Assembly (NCBI RefSeq): GCF_001556865.1
Contig: NZ_LSJY01000018.1
Coordinates: forward strand, 1 to 64,000
Direction of reading: 5' to 3'
From: Sphingobium sp. CCH11-B1
GTDB taxonomy: Bacteria > Pseudomonadota > Alphaproteobacteria > Sphingomonadales > Sphingomonadaceae
DNA length: 64,000 bases
Shown: piece by piece, positions 43,037 through 53,117 of the stretch
Layout of the letters: each line of letters opens with the position of its first letter
How positions within the stretch are numbered: position 1 is the first letter of the stretch
The notes under the pieces: model-generated
Seen by the model: only the letters and a program-made list of their open reading frames with translations
Database searches by the model: none
What the model was told of the DNA's origin: nothing
Translations under genes and position numbers: made by a program

Positions 43037-43357
43037 ATGGACCCGAACAGGGATGACGCGTTGATCGCGGCGGTGGGTAGCGATCCCCGCTATATCGCAC
43101 TGGTGGCGCGTCGTGCGCGATTGGGCTGGCTGCTGTCGGCACTGATCTTCATCGCCTTCGTCGGCTATCTGCTGCTGATCGCGTTCGACAAGGCTTTGCT
43201 GGGCGCCCCCGTGGGATCGGGCGTGACATCGGTCGGCATTCCCGTGGGACTGGGCCTCATCCTGTTGGCCATCGCGCTGACCGGCGTATATGTCGTCCAC
43301 GCCAATCGCCACCATGACGCGCAGATGGCCGCCATCCTTGCGGATCATGCCGCATGA
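43037..43357 (+). CDS. DUF485 membrane protein
   Basis: A 106-residue protein with two transmembrane helices ([22 protein letters not shown] and [21 protein letters not shown]) and the DUF485 lead-in [23 protein letters not shown] region near the N-terminus. DUF485 genes nearly always precede acetate permeases of the ActP type. Here its stop overlaps the actP start by 4 bp, and the GGGAGGG before 43037 is a good ribosome site. It may be an accessory subunit. Confidence 0.9.
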   Translation: MDPNRDDALIAAVGSDPRYIALVARRARLGWLLSALIFIAFVGYLLLIAFDKALLGAPVGSGVTSVGIPVGLGLILLAIALTGVYVVHANRHHDAQMAAILADHAA

Positions 43358-45048
43358 AGGCGCTGGTCGCAGCGCTCGCGGTCCTGATGCCCGTTCCCGT
43401 TTTCGCCGCCGCGCTGGAGGGGGAGGCCCAGCGCCAGCCGATCAACTGGGTCGCGATATTGATGTTCGTCGCCTTCGTCGGGCTCACGCTGTGGATCACC
43501 AAGGCGGCAGCGGCGCGCACCCGCACCGCGTCCGACTTCTATACGGCGGGCGGGGGCATCACTGGGTTCCAGAACGGCCTTGCCATGGCGGGGGACTATA
43601 TGTCTGCCGCGTCCTTCCTGGGCATTTCGGCCCAGATCTTCAACGATGGCTATGATGGCCTCATCTACTCCACCGGCTTCCTCGTCGGCTGGCCCATCCT
43701 TCTGTTCCTGATGGCGGAGCGGCTGCGCAACCTTGGCCGCTTCACCTTCGCTGATGTCGCTTCCTACCGGTTCGCACAGCCGCCGGTACGCAGTTTCGCG
43801 GCGGTCAGCACGCTGCTGGTCGTCAGCTTCTATCTCGTCGCGCAGATGGTGGGGGCGGGGCAGTTGATCAAATTGCTGTTCGGCCTGCCCTATGCCGCCG
43901 CGGTCCTGATCGTTGGCGGCCTCATGATGCTCTACGTCCTGTTCGGCGGGATGCGCGCGACGACCTGGGTGCAGATCATCAAGGCGGTGCTGCTGCTGGG
44001 CGGCGCGAGCTTCATGGCGATCATGGTGCTGGCGCAGACGGGTTTCAGCCTGGAGACGCTGTTCGCTCGCGCGGTGGACGTCAAGACCCAGGCGGCCCTT
44101 GCCGACGGCGCAAGCGTGGCAGAGGCGGCGGAGCGGGGCCGGTCGATCATGGCTCCGGGCAACTTCATCAAGGATCCGGTATCGGCCATCTCCTTCGGCC
44201 TGGCGCTGATGCTGGGGACGGCCGGCCTGCCGCACATATTGATGCGCTTCTTCACGGTTCCCGACGCGAAGGAAGCACGCAAGTCCGTGCTCTGGGCGAC
44301 GGGCTGGATCGGCTATTTCTACATCCTCACCTTCATCATCGGTTTCGGCGCGATCGTGCTGGTCGGGACGGACGGGAGCTATCTGGACGGGGAAGGGGCC
44401 TTGCGCGGGGGCGGCAACATGGCTGCCATCCATCTGGCCCATGCGATCGGCGGCAATGCGTTTCTTGGCTTCATATCCGCCGTCGCCTTCGCCACCATCC
44501 TGGCCGTGGTGGCGGGCCTGACACTGTCGGCCGCCTCTGCGGTCAGCCACGATCTTTATGCGACGGTATTCAGACGGGGAGAGGCGAGTTCGGCCGACGA
44601 ACTGCGCGTGTCGCGCCTGACCACGCTCGCGCTTGGCGCGCTTGCGGTACTACTGGGGCTGGTGTTCGAAAAGCAGAATGTCGCTTTCATGGTCAGCCTC
44701 GCCTTCGCGCTGGCGGCGTCGGGCAACTTCCCCGTGCTGATCCTGTCGCTGCTGTGGAGCGGATGCACGACGCGCGGCGCGGCGTGGGGCGGGACGATCG
44801 GGCTGTTGACCGCGTTCGTCCTGACCCTCTTGTCCCCGGCGGTCTGGACCACGACCTTCGGTCTTGGGCACGCGCCGTTCCCCTATAGTTCAGCGGCGAT
44901 TTTCTCGGTGCCGGCCGGTTTTATCGCCATCTGGCTGATCTCGCTCATCGACCGTAGCCCTCGCGCGGCAGTGGACCGGGCAGGCTATGCAGCGCAGCGG
45001 GTGCGGGCGGAAACGGAAATAGGGGCGTTCGCCGCCAGCGATCATTGA
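43354..45048 (+). CDS. actP: Cation/acetate symporter
   Basis: Sodium:solute symporter family permease of 564 residues with about 13-14 helices, predicted to import acetate, glycolate or similar short acids. It has a signal-like N-terminus, [30 protein letters not shown] (SSS signature, split around residues 60-90), and [20 protein letters not shown]. It is coupled to the DUF485 gene. No acs gene lies beside it. The following 207 bp hold no gene or clear terminator. Confidence 0.93.
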   Translation: MKALVAALAVLMPVPVFAAALEGEAQRQPINWVAILMFVAFVGLTLWITKAAAARTRTASDFYTAGGGITGFQNGLAMAGDYMSAASFLGISAQIFNDGYDGLIYSTGFLVGWPILLFLMAERLRNLGRFTFADVASYRFAQPPVRSFAAVSTLLVVSFYLVAQMVGAGQLIKLLFGLPYAAAVLIVGGLMMLYVLFGGMRATTWVQIIKAVLLLGGASFMAIMVLAQTGFSLETLFARAVDVKTQAALADGASVAEAAERGRSIMAPGNFIKDPVSAISFGLALMLGTAGLPHILMRFFTVPDAKEARKSVLWATGWIGYFYILTFIIGFGAIVLVGTDGSYLDGEGALRGGGNMAAIHLAHAIGGNAFLGFISAVAFATILAVVAGLTLSAASAVSHDLYATVFRRGEASSADELRVSRLTTLALGALAVLLGLVFEKQNVAFMVSLAFALAASGNFPVLILSLLWSGCTTRGAAWGGTIGLLTAFVLTLLSPAVWTTTFGLGHAPFPYSSAAIFSVPAGFIAIWLISLIDRSPRAAVDRAGYAAQRVRAETEIGAFAASDH

Positions 45049-45255
45049 CCTTCCGGGAAAAGACGGCTCCATGACCGGCCCCCCGATCTCGTCAACGCGG
45101 ATGGCAGCTAAAGCCCGCCCTCGTCGTTTTTCGACGGGACCGGGACAGTGTCCGCCTCTTGCGGGGAGACGAGATGCGCGCGGGAGACAGCCCGACGCCG
45201 GGGGGGGCGCGCCCCGGATTGGTTCCGCCCCTGCTTTACTGACGAAGGAGCGTCT

Positions 45256-46806
45256 TTAGCGCGCCCCTTCCGCATAATAGCGTTCCATGTCGAGCCGCAT
45301 CTGGTGCAGCGCCTCAGGGTTCAGATAGACCATGTGCCCGGCGGGATAGTAGCGGAACTGAAGGTTCTGGCGCAGCTTGGGCTCAAGCATCATGTACTTC
45401 AAATCCCGTTCGGTCGAGAAGAACGGCGTCGCCATGTCATAATAGCCGTTGAGCGACAGCAGGCGCAGATGCGGGTTGGTGCGCATCGCGGCGGAAAGGT
45501 CGGCGGTCACATCCGCGACATTCTGCTTGCCGCCTTCAGGCGCCTGATGACTCCAGTCCCACTTGAAATCGCCGCCCTCGCGCGCGCTCAGCCGATAGGA
45601 TAGGTCGGTCTTGTAGCCGATCTGGCGCGTCACCTGATCGAGGAAGCTGCCCACGTAAAGACCGGTGATGCCGGTGCTTGACGGATCATATTCCGGCTCC
45701 TCGCCCGCGGTGTCGGCGTCAATGCCGGTGTAGCGGCTGTCGAAGCGTCCGATCGTCTCATGCGCGTCGCGCAGCAGTTCCTTGCGGAAGCGGGACAGGT
45801 TGACGCGCAGGTTGGCGCGCTTCAGGTATTCCACCGAAAGGCCGGTGAAGCGGCTGAGCTGCTGCGCGATCTGATCGGTTTCGGTGTCGCTGATGTCCTG
45901 TCCCTTCAGCAGCGCGGTAGCGTAGGGGCCGCTGGCGAAGGCGCGCGCTTCCTCCACGAACGCCTCCAGACTGGGCGGACGGCCGCCTGGCACGCGGTTG
46001 TGGTACCAGGCGGTCGCGGCATAGCTCGGCAGATAGCCGATGTAGATCGTGTCGAAGCCCGATTGGCGCACGCCATAGTTCATGATCGACGACAGCAGGA
46101 CCACGCCGTTCAGCGCGAGCCCGCGATCCTCAAGCTGATAGGCAAGCGCTCCCGAACGGGTGGTGCCGTAGCTTTCTCCGAAGATATATTTGGGATCGGC
46201 CCAGCGGCCGTTTTTGGTGACGTAGCGAATGATGGCCTTCGCAAAGGCGTCGACATCCTGATCGACGCCGTAGAAATCGGACGGCTTGGCATCGCCCAGC
46301 GGCCGGCTGTATCCCGCCCCGATCGCGTCGAGGAACACCATGTCGGTGCTGCCGATCAGGCTGTCGTTGTTCGGTCCCACATCGAAGGGGGCGGGCTTGA
46401 CGGCTTTCGGGTTGCCGGTGCGCACATGCTCCGGCGCAAAGCTGCCCATCCGCAGCCACAAGGAGGAAGAACCCGGACCGCCATTGTAGAAGAAGGTCAC
46501 CGGGCGGCTCTTCCCCGTGGCCGTATAGGCGGTGTAGAACATGCTGGCGACGGGCTTGCCCTTTTCGTCGCGGATGGTCAGCGTCCCGGCGGTCTGGGTG
46601 TAGGGGATCGCCTTGCCATCGACTCGCGCCGTCCCCTTGCTGCTCTGCGTCACTTCTTCGACCGGGGCACTGGCCCAGTTGGCCGCGACCGCTTCTGCCA
46701 CCTTGTCGGCATGTTGCTTTGCCGCGTCGGGCGCGTCCTTCTGCGCCAGGGCGGCGGCCGGCAGGCAGGTGAGGGACAAGAGCGAGAGGGCTATAGTCAG
46801 CCGCAT
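45256..46806 (-). CDS. Secreted S10 family serine carboxypeptidase
   Basis: Serine carboxypeptidase-like alpha/beta hydrolase, 516 residues. A signal peptide (SLLSLTCLPAAALAQ) targets it to the envelope. The nucleophile Ser is in FGESYGTTR; Asp is in NGYYDMATPFFST and His in PAGHMVYLNPEAL. GGPGSSSLWLRMGSFAPEH is the oxyanion-hole region of S10 enzymes. It likely trims C-terminal residues from peptides. It is divergent from typA with a 210-bp intergenic region in which I see no further gene. Confidence 0.92.
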   Translation of the reverse strand: MRLTIALSLLSLTCLPAAALAQKDAPDAAKQHADKVAEAVAANWASAPVEEVTQSSKGTARVDGKAIPYTQTAGTLTIRDEKGKPVASMFYTAYTATGKSRPVTFFYNGGPGSSSLWLRMGSFAPEHVRTGNPKAVKPAPFDVGPNNDSLIGSTDMVFLDAIGAGYSRPLGDAKPSDFYGVDQDVDAFAKAIIRYVTKNGRWADPKYIFGESYGTTRSGALAYQLEDRGLALNGVVLLSSIMNYGVRQSGFDTIYIGYLPSYAATAWYHNRVPGGRPPSLEAFVEEARAFASGPYATALLKGQDISDTETDQIAQQLSRFTGLSVEYLKRANLRVNLSRFRKELLRDAHETIGRFDSRYTGIDADTAGEEPEYDPSSTGITGLYVGSFLDQVTRQIGYKTDLSYRLSAREGGDFKWDWSHQAPEGGKQNVADVTADLSAAMRTNPHLRLLSLNGYYDMATPFFSTERDLKYMMLEPKLRQNLQFRYYPAGHMVYLNPEALHQMRLDMERYYAEGAR

Positions 46807-47016
46807 GGGGCCATGATCCTTTTTCGAAGAGGGCGATCCTGTATTGCCTCCATAAGCCAGTTGTACGGCTGTTCAAGTGGACCAAGGATATTCTGTTACA
46901 TGAAGGGCGAACCCCGCTCGCCCTTGCCGCATTGCGTCATTTCCTGTAGGGGCGCGCCCGATAGTTCCACAGCCGGCGTCGTGTCGGCCGGAAAGCCCGT
47001 TCCACAAAGGCAGTTC

Positions 47017-48837
47017 ATGTCCCAGCGTAACATCGCCATCATCGCGCACGTCGACCATGGCAAAACGACTCTCGTCGACCAGCTTTTCCGCCAGTCCGGC
47101 ACCTTCCGCGACAATCAGCGCGTGGAAGAGCGCGCGATGGACAGCAACGACCTGGAAAAGGAGCGTGGCATCACCATTCTGGCCAAGCCCACGTCGGTCG
47201 AATGGAACGGCACCCGCATCAATATCGTCGACACGCCCGGCCACGCCGACTTCGGCGGCGAAGTGGAGCGCATCCTCTCCATGGTCGACGGCGTCATCCT
47301 GCTGGTCGACTCCTCCGAAGGCGCGATGCCCCAGACCAAGTTCGTCACCGGCAAGGCGCTGGCACTGGGCCTTCGCCCCATCGTGGTCGTCAATAAGGTC
47401 GATCGCCCCGACGAGCGCATCCAGGAAGTGCTGGACGAGGTGTTCGACCTGTTCGTGACGCTGGATGCGACCGACGAGCAGCTCGACTTCCCCGTGCTGT
47501 ATGCCTCGGGCCGCAATGGCTATGCCAGCGAAGACCCGCAGCGCCGCGAAGGCACTCTGGAACCGCTGTTCCAGAAGATCGTCGATCATGTCCCGCCGCC
47601 GGCGCTGGACGAGGATGCGCCGTTCAGCTTCCTCGTGACGCTGCTGGACCGTGACAATTTCCTCGGCCGCATCCTGACCGGCCGGGTGCAGTCGGGCACG
47701 CTCAAGGTCAACCAGCCGATCCACGCGCTCGATGCCGAGGGCAATGTGATCGAAACCGGCCGTGCGTCGAAGATCCTGTCGTTCCGCGGCCTGGACCGGG
47801 TGCCGGTGGACGAGGCGAAGGCCGGCGACATCATCAGCCTTGCAGGTCTGACGGTTGCCACCGTGGCGAACACCATCGCCGATCCGCAGGTTTTGGTGCC
47901 GATCAAGGCGCAGCCCATCGACCCGCCGACGCTTTCGATGCGCTTTGCGGTGAATGATTCGCCCATGGCGGGGCGTGAGGGCAGCAAGGTGACGAGCCGC
48001 ATGATTCGCGACCGCCTGATGCGCGAAGCCGAATCCAATGTCGCGATCAAGGTGACGGAATCGGCCGACAAGGACAGCTTCGAGGTCGCCGGTCGTGGCG
48101 AGCTTCAGCTTGGCGTTCTTATCGAAACCATGCGCCGCGAAGGATTTGAGCTTGGCATTTCGCGCCCGCGCGTGTTGTTCGGCGAGGATGAGAATGGCGG
48201 CAAGACCGAGCCTTATGAAACCGTGGTCATCGACGTGGACGACGAATTTTCCGGCACGGTCGTTGACAAGATGAACATCCGCAAGGCGGAGATGACCGAC
48301 ATGCGGCCGTCCGGCGGCGGCAAGACCCGCATCACCTTCTCCGCGCCCTCGCGCGGCCTGATCGGCTATCATGGCGAATTCCTGTCGGACACCCGGGGCA
48401 CGGGCATCATGAATCGGCTGTTCGAGAAATATGGTCCGCACAAAGGCAAGATCGAAGGGCGCAAGAATGGCGTGCTGATTTCGAACGGCGCAGGCGAGGC
48501 CAATGCCTATGCGCTGGGTCCGCTCGAAGAGCGCGGCATCCTGTTCGTGGGCGTGGGCGAGGCGCTTTACGAAGGCATGATCATCGGCGAGAATGCCAAG
48601 CCGGAAGACCTTGAAGTCAATCCGATGAAGTCGAAAGCGCTGACCAACTTCCGCGCGAGCGGCAAGGACGATTCGATCCGGCTGACGCCGCCCAAGAAAA
48701 TGACGCTGGAACAGGCCATCGCCTATATCGACGATGACGAGATGGTCGAGGTCACTCCCAAGACCATCCGCCTGCGCAAGCGCTTCCTTGATCCCAACGA
48801 GCGCAAGCGGATGAGCCGGGCGAAGGCCGCGGCCTGA
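47017..48837 (+). CDS. typA: TypA/BipA ribosome-associated GTPase
   Basis: Translational GTPase of 606 residues involved in ribosome assembly and stress adaptation. The G1 motif is [15 protein letters not shown]2/switch [11 protein letters not shown]3 [14 protein letters not shown] and G4 NKVDRPDER. The C-terminal TypA-specific domain holds [21 protein letters not shown] and [19 protein letters not shown]. The ATG at 47017 is preceded by AAAGG and gives the conserved [14 protein letters not shown] start. A strong terminator follows. Confidence 0.98.
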   Translation: MSQRNIAIIAHVDHGKTTLVDQLFRQSGTFRDNQRVEERAMDSNDLEKERGITILAKPTSVEWNGTRINIVDTPGHADFGGEVERILSMVDGVILLVDSSEGAMPQTKFVTGKALALGLRPIVVVNKVDRPDERIQEVLDEVFDLFVTLDATDEQLDFPVLYASGRNGYASEDPQRREGTLEPLFQKIVDHVPPPALDEDAPFSFLVTLLDRDNFLGRILTGRVQSGTLKVNQPIHALDAEGNVIETGRASKILSFRGLDRVPVDEAKAGDIISLAGLTVATVANTIADPQVLVPIKAQPIDPPTLSMRFAVNDSPMAGREGSKVTSRMIRDRLMREAESNVAIKVTESADKDSFEVAGRGELQLGVLIETMRREGFELGISRPRVLFGEDENGGKTEPYETVVIDVDDEFSGTVVDKMNIRKAEMTDMRPSGGGKTRITFSAPSRGLIGYHGEFLSDTRGTGIMNRLFEKYGPHKGKIEGRKNGVLISNGAGEANAYALGPLEERGILFVGVGEALYEGMIIGENAKPEDLEVNPMKSKALTNFRASGKDDSIRLTPPKKMTLEQAIAYIDDDEMVEVTPKTIRLRKRFLDPNERKRMSRAKAAA

Positions 48838-48843
48838 TCACAC

Positions 48844-48870
48844 AAGGGCGGGGTCATCCCGCCCTTTTTT
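48844..48870 (+). terminator. Terminator after typA
   Basis: AAGGGCGGG (48844-48852) pairs with CCCGCCCTT (48858-48866) around GTCAT, followed by a six-T run. Confidence 0.92.
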
Positions 48871-49046
48871 GCTGAGACGCGCTGTCAGAAGGTCGAAAGA
48901 TTGCGCGTTCATCCATGTTCGTGGCACTTTGCAGTGCAACGCATACCGAATCGCAACCCTGTTTTCCTTAAATGAAGGGGATAGCTGGGGCCTTGGCTGC
49001 CGGTCGTTCGTTGTCCGGCAAGGGGCCTTGCAGGAGGAAAGATGGA

Positions 49047-49538
49047 GTGGCGGACACCCTGCCTGAGTTGAGCGAGGGGGAAAAGCAGTGCCTGCGCCTT
49101 GTCGCGCAGGGCTTCAATTCCAAGGAGATCGCGCGTCAGCTCCATGTATCGGAGCATACGGTCGACCAGCGCGTCCGCACCAGTTTGCGCAAGTTCGGCG
49201 TGCCGTCGCGAAAGGAAGCCGCGCGCCTGTTTGTTACGGTGGGGCAACATACGCCCCAAATCGACACATATCAGCCTTTGATATATCAAGCGCAGCCGCT
49301 TGCCTCGGATCCCGAACCTGGGTCATCCCTTGCTCAGCCGGACGGGGCGGATGCGGAGCCGGAGCGGACATCGCTCTTACGTCGCATCCTCGCTTTCGGC
49401 CCGCCGCTTGGGGGATCGACCAATGAACTGAGCATCGATGGCCGCATATTGGCGATGGTTCGCGCCGCCGTTCTGACTGGCGTGGGGGTCGTCACATTGC
49501 TGCTGCTGATTGCCGGAGCTTTTCGGGTTCTGGCCTGA
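49047..49538 (+). CDS. LuxR-type HTH protein with C-terminal membrane anchor
   Basis: A 163-residue protein. The N-terminal GerE/LuxR helix-turn-helix covers about residues 6-65 (LSEGEKQCLRLVAQGFNSKEI and HVSEHTVDQRVRTSLRKFGV). A proline/acidic linker follows, and one transmembrane helix closes the protein (AAVLTGVGVVTLLLLIAGAF). There is no receiver or autoinducer domain. The GTG at 49047 is preceded by AGGAGG at 49032-49037. An earlier in-frame ATG (48972) would lack this site. It opens the cluster to 50877; a tethered regulator released or gated at the membrane is possible. Confidence 0.8.
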   Translation: MADTLPELSEGEKQCLRLVAQGFNSKEIARQLHVSEHTVDQRVRTSLRKFGVPSRKEAARLFVTVGQHTPQIDTYQPLIYQAQPLASDPEPGSSLAQPDGADAEPERTSLLRRILAFGPPLGGSTNELSIDGRILAMVRAAVLTGVGVVTLLLLIAGAFRVLA

Positions 49539-49605
49539 TCCTTTCCAGATCGCCATGCTGATAGACGCACCGCCTGAGACGGCGTTTGTGCGAAGGAGAT
49601 GACTT

Positions 49606-49950
49606 GTGCTGAACCTTGACCGCGAAAAGACCCAGGCCGTCGCCGACCAGAACCGTCAGGCATTCGTCGCCCTAGACCATGCCCTGGTGGAGGCCGCGCA
49701 ACTGACGACAGCCTTCCTCACGGCCTCGCAAGGCTCGGGCCTCACCGCCAGCGAAAGCCAGCGCATCATCAAACAGATTCACGATAGCGCCACCAAGATC
49801 ATTGAAGGCCGGAGCGACATGGTTCGCGCCACCGCCTTGCTGACACGCTGCCTGCAGCAGAGCGCCATCCCGGTCACATCCGTCGGATGCCCGATCGGCC
49901 TCGAACTCGAACAGCGCGAAACCGCGCGTCACCTGACCCTGGTCGCCTGA
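49606..49950 (+). CDS. Hypothetical helical protein
   Basis: A 114-residue soluble protein, predicted mostly helical (TQAVADQNRQAFVALDHALVE, SQRIIKQIHDSATKIIEGRS, then MVRATALLTRCLQQS). No family is recognised. The GTG at 49606 has AAGGAGATG about 7 nt upstream. It is the second gene of the cluster, 67 bp after the LuxR-type gene. Confidence 0.65.
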   Translation: MLNLDREKTQAVADQNRQAFVALDHALVEAAQLTTAFLTASQGSGLTASESQRIIKQIHDSATKIIEGRSDMVRATALLTRCLQQSAIPVTSVGCPIGLELEQRETARHLTLVA

Positions 49951-49976
49951 CCCGGGTGGAAGTCGCCGGCATCCGC

Positions 49977-50432
49977 ATGACCTTTGGCCCCCCCTCTCAA
50001 CCGGAAATGCAGATGCTGGCGGCTTTCTTCTGGCTCTTGACCCTTATGACCTGCGTCTTCGCCGTCTGCTTCGGCGGACGCGACGGGCGATGGTTCACGA
50101 TGATTTTCATAGGAAGCGTCCTGCTGACGATTCCTGCACAACTGGCCGGTACCTGGCATCAGACCCAGTTCTGGCTGGCGATCGTCGACCTGATGCTGCT
50201 GGCAGGATTGATATGGCTGATGCTGGAAAGCTCGCGCTACTGGCCGATATGGGTCGCTGCCTGTCAATTGATGACCGTCTTGACCCATATCGTCACGCTG
50301 CTGCTGGGTAATTTCTCCGACCGCATCTACGCGGGCCTCAGTACCGTGTGGGTGATACCGCTGATGCTGTTCACGATCATCGGCATCGAACTGGACCGGA
50401 AGGCGTCGCATGACCGCGCATATTCCGCCTGA
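49977..50432 (+). CDS. Hypothetical four-helix membrane protein
   Basis: A 151-residue integral membrane protein with about four hydrophobic helices (MLAAFFWLLTLMTCVFAVCF, WFTMIFIGSVLLTIPAQLA, FWLAIVDLMLLAGLIWLML, MTVLTHIVTLLL) and a C-terminal fifth stretch (VWVIPLMLFTIIGIEL). No family is recognised. The start is uncertain: GTG 49956, ATG 49977 and ATG 50007 are possible. It lies just after the helical protein gene and overlaps the winged-helix gene by 23 bp, so it is part of the same operon. Confidence 0.65.
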   Translation: MTFGPPSQPEMQMLAAFFWLLTLMTCVFAVCFGGRDGRWFTMIFIGSVLLTIPAQLAGTWHQTQFWLAIVDLMLLAGLIWLMLESSRYWPIWVAACQLMTVLTHIVTLLLGNFSDRIYAGLSTVWVIPLMLFTIIGIELDRKASHDRAYSA

Positions 50433-50877
50433 TCGTTCCCTTCCGAGCCAGGAGGCGGTCGATCTGGTGGTCGCGTTGCAGCGATGTCTGACGAATTTTC
50501 ATGCCCGCACCGAAGAGCCGGCCATCCTGGATGGCGAGGCGGAGGAACAGCGGGCCGCGCTGTCCCGCTATCTGGATGCCCGCCGGTCGCGGGCGATGCT
50601 GCTGGGCCAGAATCTCTTTTCCGATCCCGCGTGGGATATATTGCTCGCGCTCTTCCGGGCCGAACTGGAAGGCGGCGACATGACGCTGGAGCAATTGAGC
50701 GAGACGCTGCACCTGTCGCTCAGCGTCGTCGTAGGGCAAGTGGGCGCGATGGAGCGGCGCGGTCTGTTGGTCGAAAATCGCACTTCGCCAAACAGCCGGC
50801 GCCGGCGTGCGGTTCGGCTGTCGCCGCTCGCGACCGACGCCATGGCGTCCTGGACGTCGCTCGCCTTCGGCGACTGA
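50410..50877 (+). CDS. MarR-like winged-helix protein
   Basis: A 155-residue DNA-binding protein. Residues about 55-150 form a winged helix that begins RSRAMLLGQNLFSDPAWDIL, followed by MTLEQLSETLHLSLSVVVGQV, then GAMERRGLLVENRTSPNSRRR (wing) and AVRLSPLATDAM. The NLFSDPAWDILL lead-in closely matches DLFADPAWDMLL in the 340-residue protein at 27054, so both belong to one family. It is the last gene of the cluster and overlaps the membrane protein gene. Confidence 0.75.
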   Translation: MTAHIPPDRSLPSQEAVDLVVALQRCLTNFHARTEEPAILDGEAEEQRAALSRYLDARRSRAMLLGQNLFSDPAWDILLALFRAELEGGDMTLEQLSETLHLSLSVVVGQVGAMERRGLLVENRTSPNSRRRRAVRLSPLATDAMASWTSLAFGD

Positions 50878-50963
50878 CAGTCCGACTGGCGCAGCAAAGC
50901 GCTGGCATCGGTGCCTTCCGCCTCATATAGTCGCACGGTCTGTCCTTCACGCGAAAGCGCTTC

Positions 50964-52277
50964 ATGCATCTTCTCATTGGTCTGGCCGGCATTCTTCTGA
51001 TCCTGGCCATCGCCTTCGCCCTGTCCTCCGACCGCCGTGCCATCAAGCCTCGCGTCGTCGGGGCCGCCTTCCTTCTTCAAGCGGGCATCGCCCTGCTGGT
51101 GCTCTATGTGCCGGCCGGGCGCAGTGTCATCGGCGGCATGTCGAAGGGCGTGGCTAACCTGCTGGGCTATGCGCAGGCAGGCACCGACTTCATCTTCGGC
51201 CCGCTGGCACGGCCGGATATCGGGGGCGCGAGCTTTGCCATCGCCGCCCTGCCAGTGATCATCTTCTTCGCCAGCCTCGTGTCGATCCTCTACTATCTGG
51301 GCATCATGCAGTTCATCGTCCGCTGGGTCGGCGGAGCGATTGAAAAGGTCACAGGTGTGTCGAAGGTGGAAAGCCTGTGTGCGGCCGCGAACATCTTTGT
51401 CGGGCAGAGCGAAAGCCCTCTGGTCATTCGGCCCTATCTGGCCGGGCTGACGCCGCCGCAATTGTTCGCGGTGATGACAAGCGGGATGGCAGGCGTAGCA
51501 GGCACCATTCTTGCCGCCTACGCGTCGATGGGGGTCAAGATCGACTATCTGCTCGCGGCGAGCTTCATGTCGGCGCCCGGCGGCCTGTTGATGGCGAAGA
51601 TCATGATGCCCGACGAACCGGTGCTGGAACCGGAACTGCCGCTGGATGACGACATTCACCTCCCCGAGGCGCGGCGCAGCGCGGCGGGCCCCGCGGCGCT
51701 GATGGCGGAAACCACGCCGGGCGAACCGCTGCCCGTGGCTTCGCACGACGAGGAAAAACCCGCCAACCTCATCATGGCCGCCGCACAGGGCGCGCAGACC
51801 GGCGTGAAGCTGGCGGTAGCGGTCGGCGCGATGGTGCTCGCCTTCGTTGCCCTGGTGGCCTTGGCGAACGGGATATTGGCCGGTATCGGCGGGTGGTTCG
51901 GCTATCCTACGCTCAGTTTTCAGATGCTCCTCGGCTATGTCTTCTCGCCGGTCATGTATCTGCTCAACATCCCCTGGCAGGAAGCGCAGGTGGCGGGCGG
52001 ACTTTTCGGCACGAAGGTCGTGCTGAACGAATTTGTGGCCTATATTGCGCTCGGCCAGGCGCAGAGCGCATTGTCGCCCGCCACGATCGCCATCATCACC
52101 TTCGCGCTGTGCGGATTCGCCAATTTCAGCTCGATCGCGATCCAGATGGCCGTGACCGGCAACCTCGCGCCCAATCAGCGGCCGATGATCGCGAAACTGG
52201 GGCTGAAAGCACTGGTGGCCGGGAGTCTGGCCAATTTGATGAGTGCGGCGCTCGCCGGACTGATGCTCAGCCTTTGA
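50964..52277 (+). CDS. NupC family nucleoside transporter
   Basis: Concentrative nucleoside transporter of 437 residues with about ten helices. The core signature is GQSESPLVIRPYLAGLTPPQ and later FGTKVVLNEFVAYIALGQ and LCGFANFSSIAIQM. It imports nucleosides with H+ or Na+. A cytosolic insertion (about residues 225-265, acidic/proline-rich) lies between two helices. No nucleoside catabolic gene is next to it. Confidence 0.93.
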   Translation: MHLLIGLAGILLILAIAFALSSDRRAIKPRVVGAAFLLQAGIALLVLYVPAGRSVIGGMSKGVANLLGYAQAGTDFIFGPLARPDIGGASFAIAALPVIIFFASLVSILYYLGIMQFIVRWVGGAIEKVTGVSKVESLCAAANIFVGQSESPLVIRPYLAGLTPPQLFAVMTSGMAGVAGTILAAYASMGVKIDYLLAASFMSAPGGLLMAKIMMPDEPVLEPELPLDDDIHLPEARRSAAGPAALMAETTPGEPLPVASHDEEKPANLIMAAAQGAQTGVKLAVAVGAMVLAFVALVALANGILAGIGGWFGYPTLSFQMLLGYVFSPVMYLLNIPWQEAQVAGGLFGTKVVLNEFVAYIALGQAQSALSPATIAIITFALCGFANFSSIAIQMAVTGNLAPNQRPMIAKLGLKALVAGSLANLMSAALAGLMLSL

Positions 52278-52406
52278 TGGATCCGGGCGATGTCGCGGAA
52301 GCGCCGTCGCCCGTCCGCCCATAGTGTCGCAACCCTTGCGGGTGTGAAACTTATTCGCAATCACCGTCGCGGCTTTTGCAATGGCAATGCCGCGCGAAGC
52401 GCACAT

Positions 52407-53117
52407 ATGGATTGCATGACCTTGACCCTGCCGACAATCGTCGCATCCGCTTTCAAGCTGCCCGATCCGATCCGCGCCGTGATCTTCGACATGGACGGGA
52501 CGCTGCTGGACACGGAAGCCGTTCACCTCAACGCCTTCGCGCGAACGGGCGCCGCCATCGGCTGGCCCATGCCGCAGGAGTTGTTGCTGTCGATGGTGGG
52601 CATTCACCGCGATGGCAACCGGCAGATGCTGGCGGACCGTCTGGGGCCGGAGTTTCCGCTCGAGCGTTTCTATGCGGACAGCGACGCCCTGTTCGAGGCG
52701 GCGGTCGACGCGGGCATCCCGTTGCGGCCAGGGGCCGACTTGCTGCTGGATCATCTGGCGCGCAGGGGAATCCCCATGGGGCTCGCCACATCGACGGCCG
52801 CGCCCTTCGCTCAGGACCGGCTGGAAAAAACCGGCATTGCGCAGTATTTCGACGTGGTGGTGACGCGGAGCGACGTGATGCACCCCAAACCTCATCCAGA
52901 GCCTTACCTGCTTGCAGCCGCCAGGCTCGGTCTCGATCCAAAAGATGTCGTGGCGGTGGAAGATAGTTATGCCGGTGTGCAATCTGCCACCGCAGCGGGC
53001 ATCGCAACTGTCCTGGTGCCCGATCTGCTGCCACCCACGGGCGAATTGGCATTGGCCTGCGCTGCGATATTGCCAAGCCTTGCCGACCTGCGCGATCTAC
53101 TGGTGACGACGGCCTAG
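52407..53117 (+). CDS. HAD-superfamily phosphatase / phosphomutase-like
   Basis: A 236-residue HAD hydrolase with motif I DMDGTLLDTEAVH, motif II in ATSTAAPF, Lys in HPKPHPEPYLLAA and motif IV VEDSYAGVQSA. The helical cap resembles the beta-phosphoglucomutase/YcjU group, which act on sugar phosphates; substrate unknown. The start at 52407 is chosen for domain fit; ATG 52416 is an alternative. Its stop overlaps the convergent egtD by 4 bp. Confidence 0.88.
   Translation: MDCMTLTLPTIVASAFKLPDPIRAVIFDMDGTLLDTEAVHLNAFARTGAAIGWPMPQELLLSMVGIHRDGNRQMLADRLGPEFPLERFYADSDALFEAAVDAGIPLRPGADLLLDHLARRGIPMGLATSTAAPFAQDRLEKTGIAQYFDVVVTRSDVMHPKPHPEPYLLAAARLGLDPKDVVAVEDSYAGVQSATAAGIATVLVPDLLPPTGELALACAAILPSLADLRDLLVTTA

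Noticed and set aside
45760..47016. Very long open frame upstream of and in frame with typA
   Set aside because: It is the antisense of the S10 peptidase gene, common in GC-rich DNA; typA homology and a Shine-Dalgarno place the start at 47017.
50568..52982. 804-codon open frame antisense to NupC and neighbouring genes
   Set aside because: Composition is typical of a GC-rich shadow (Arg/His/Gln-rich, no domain), and the opposite strand carries clear families.
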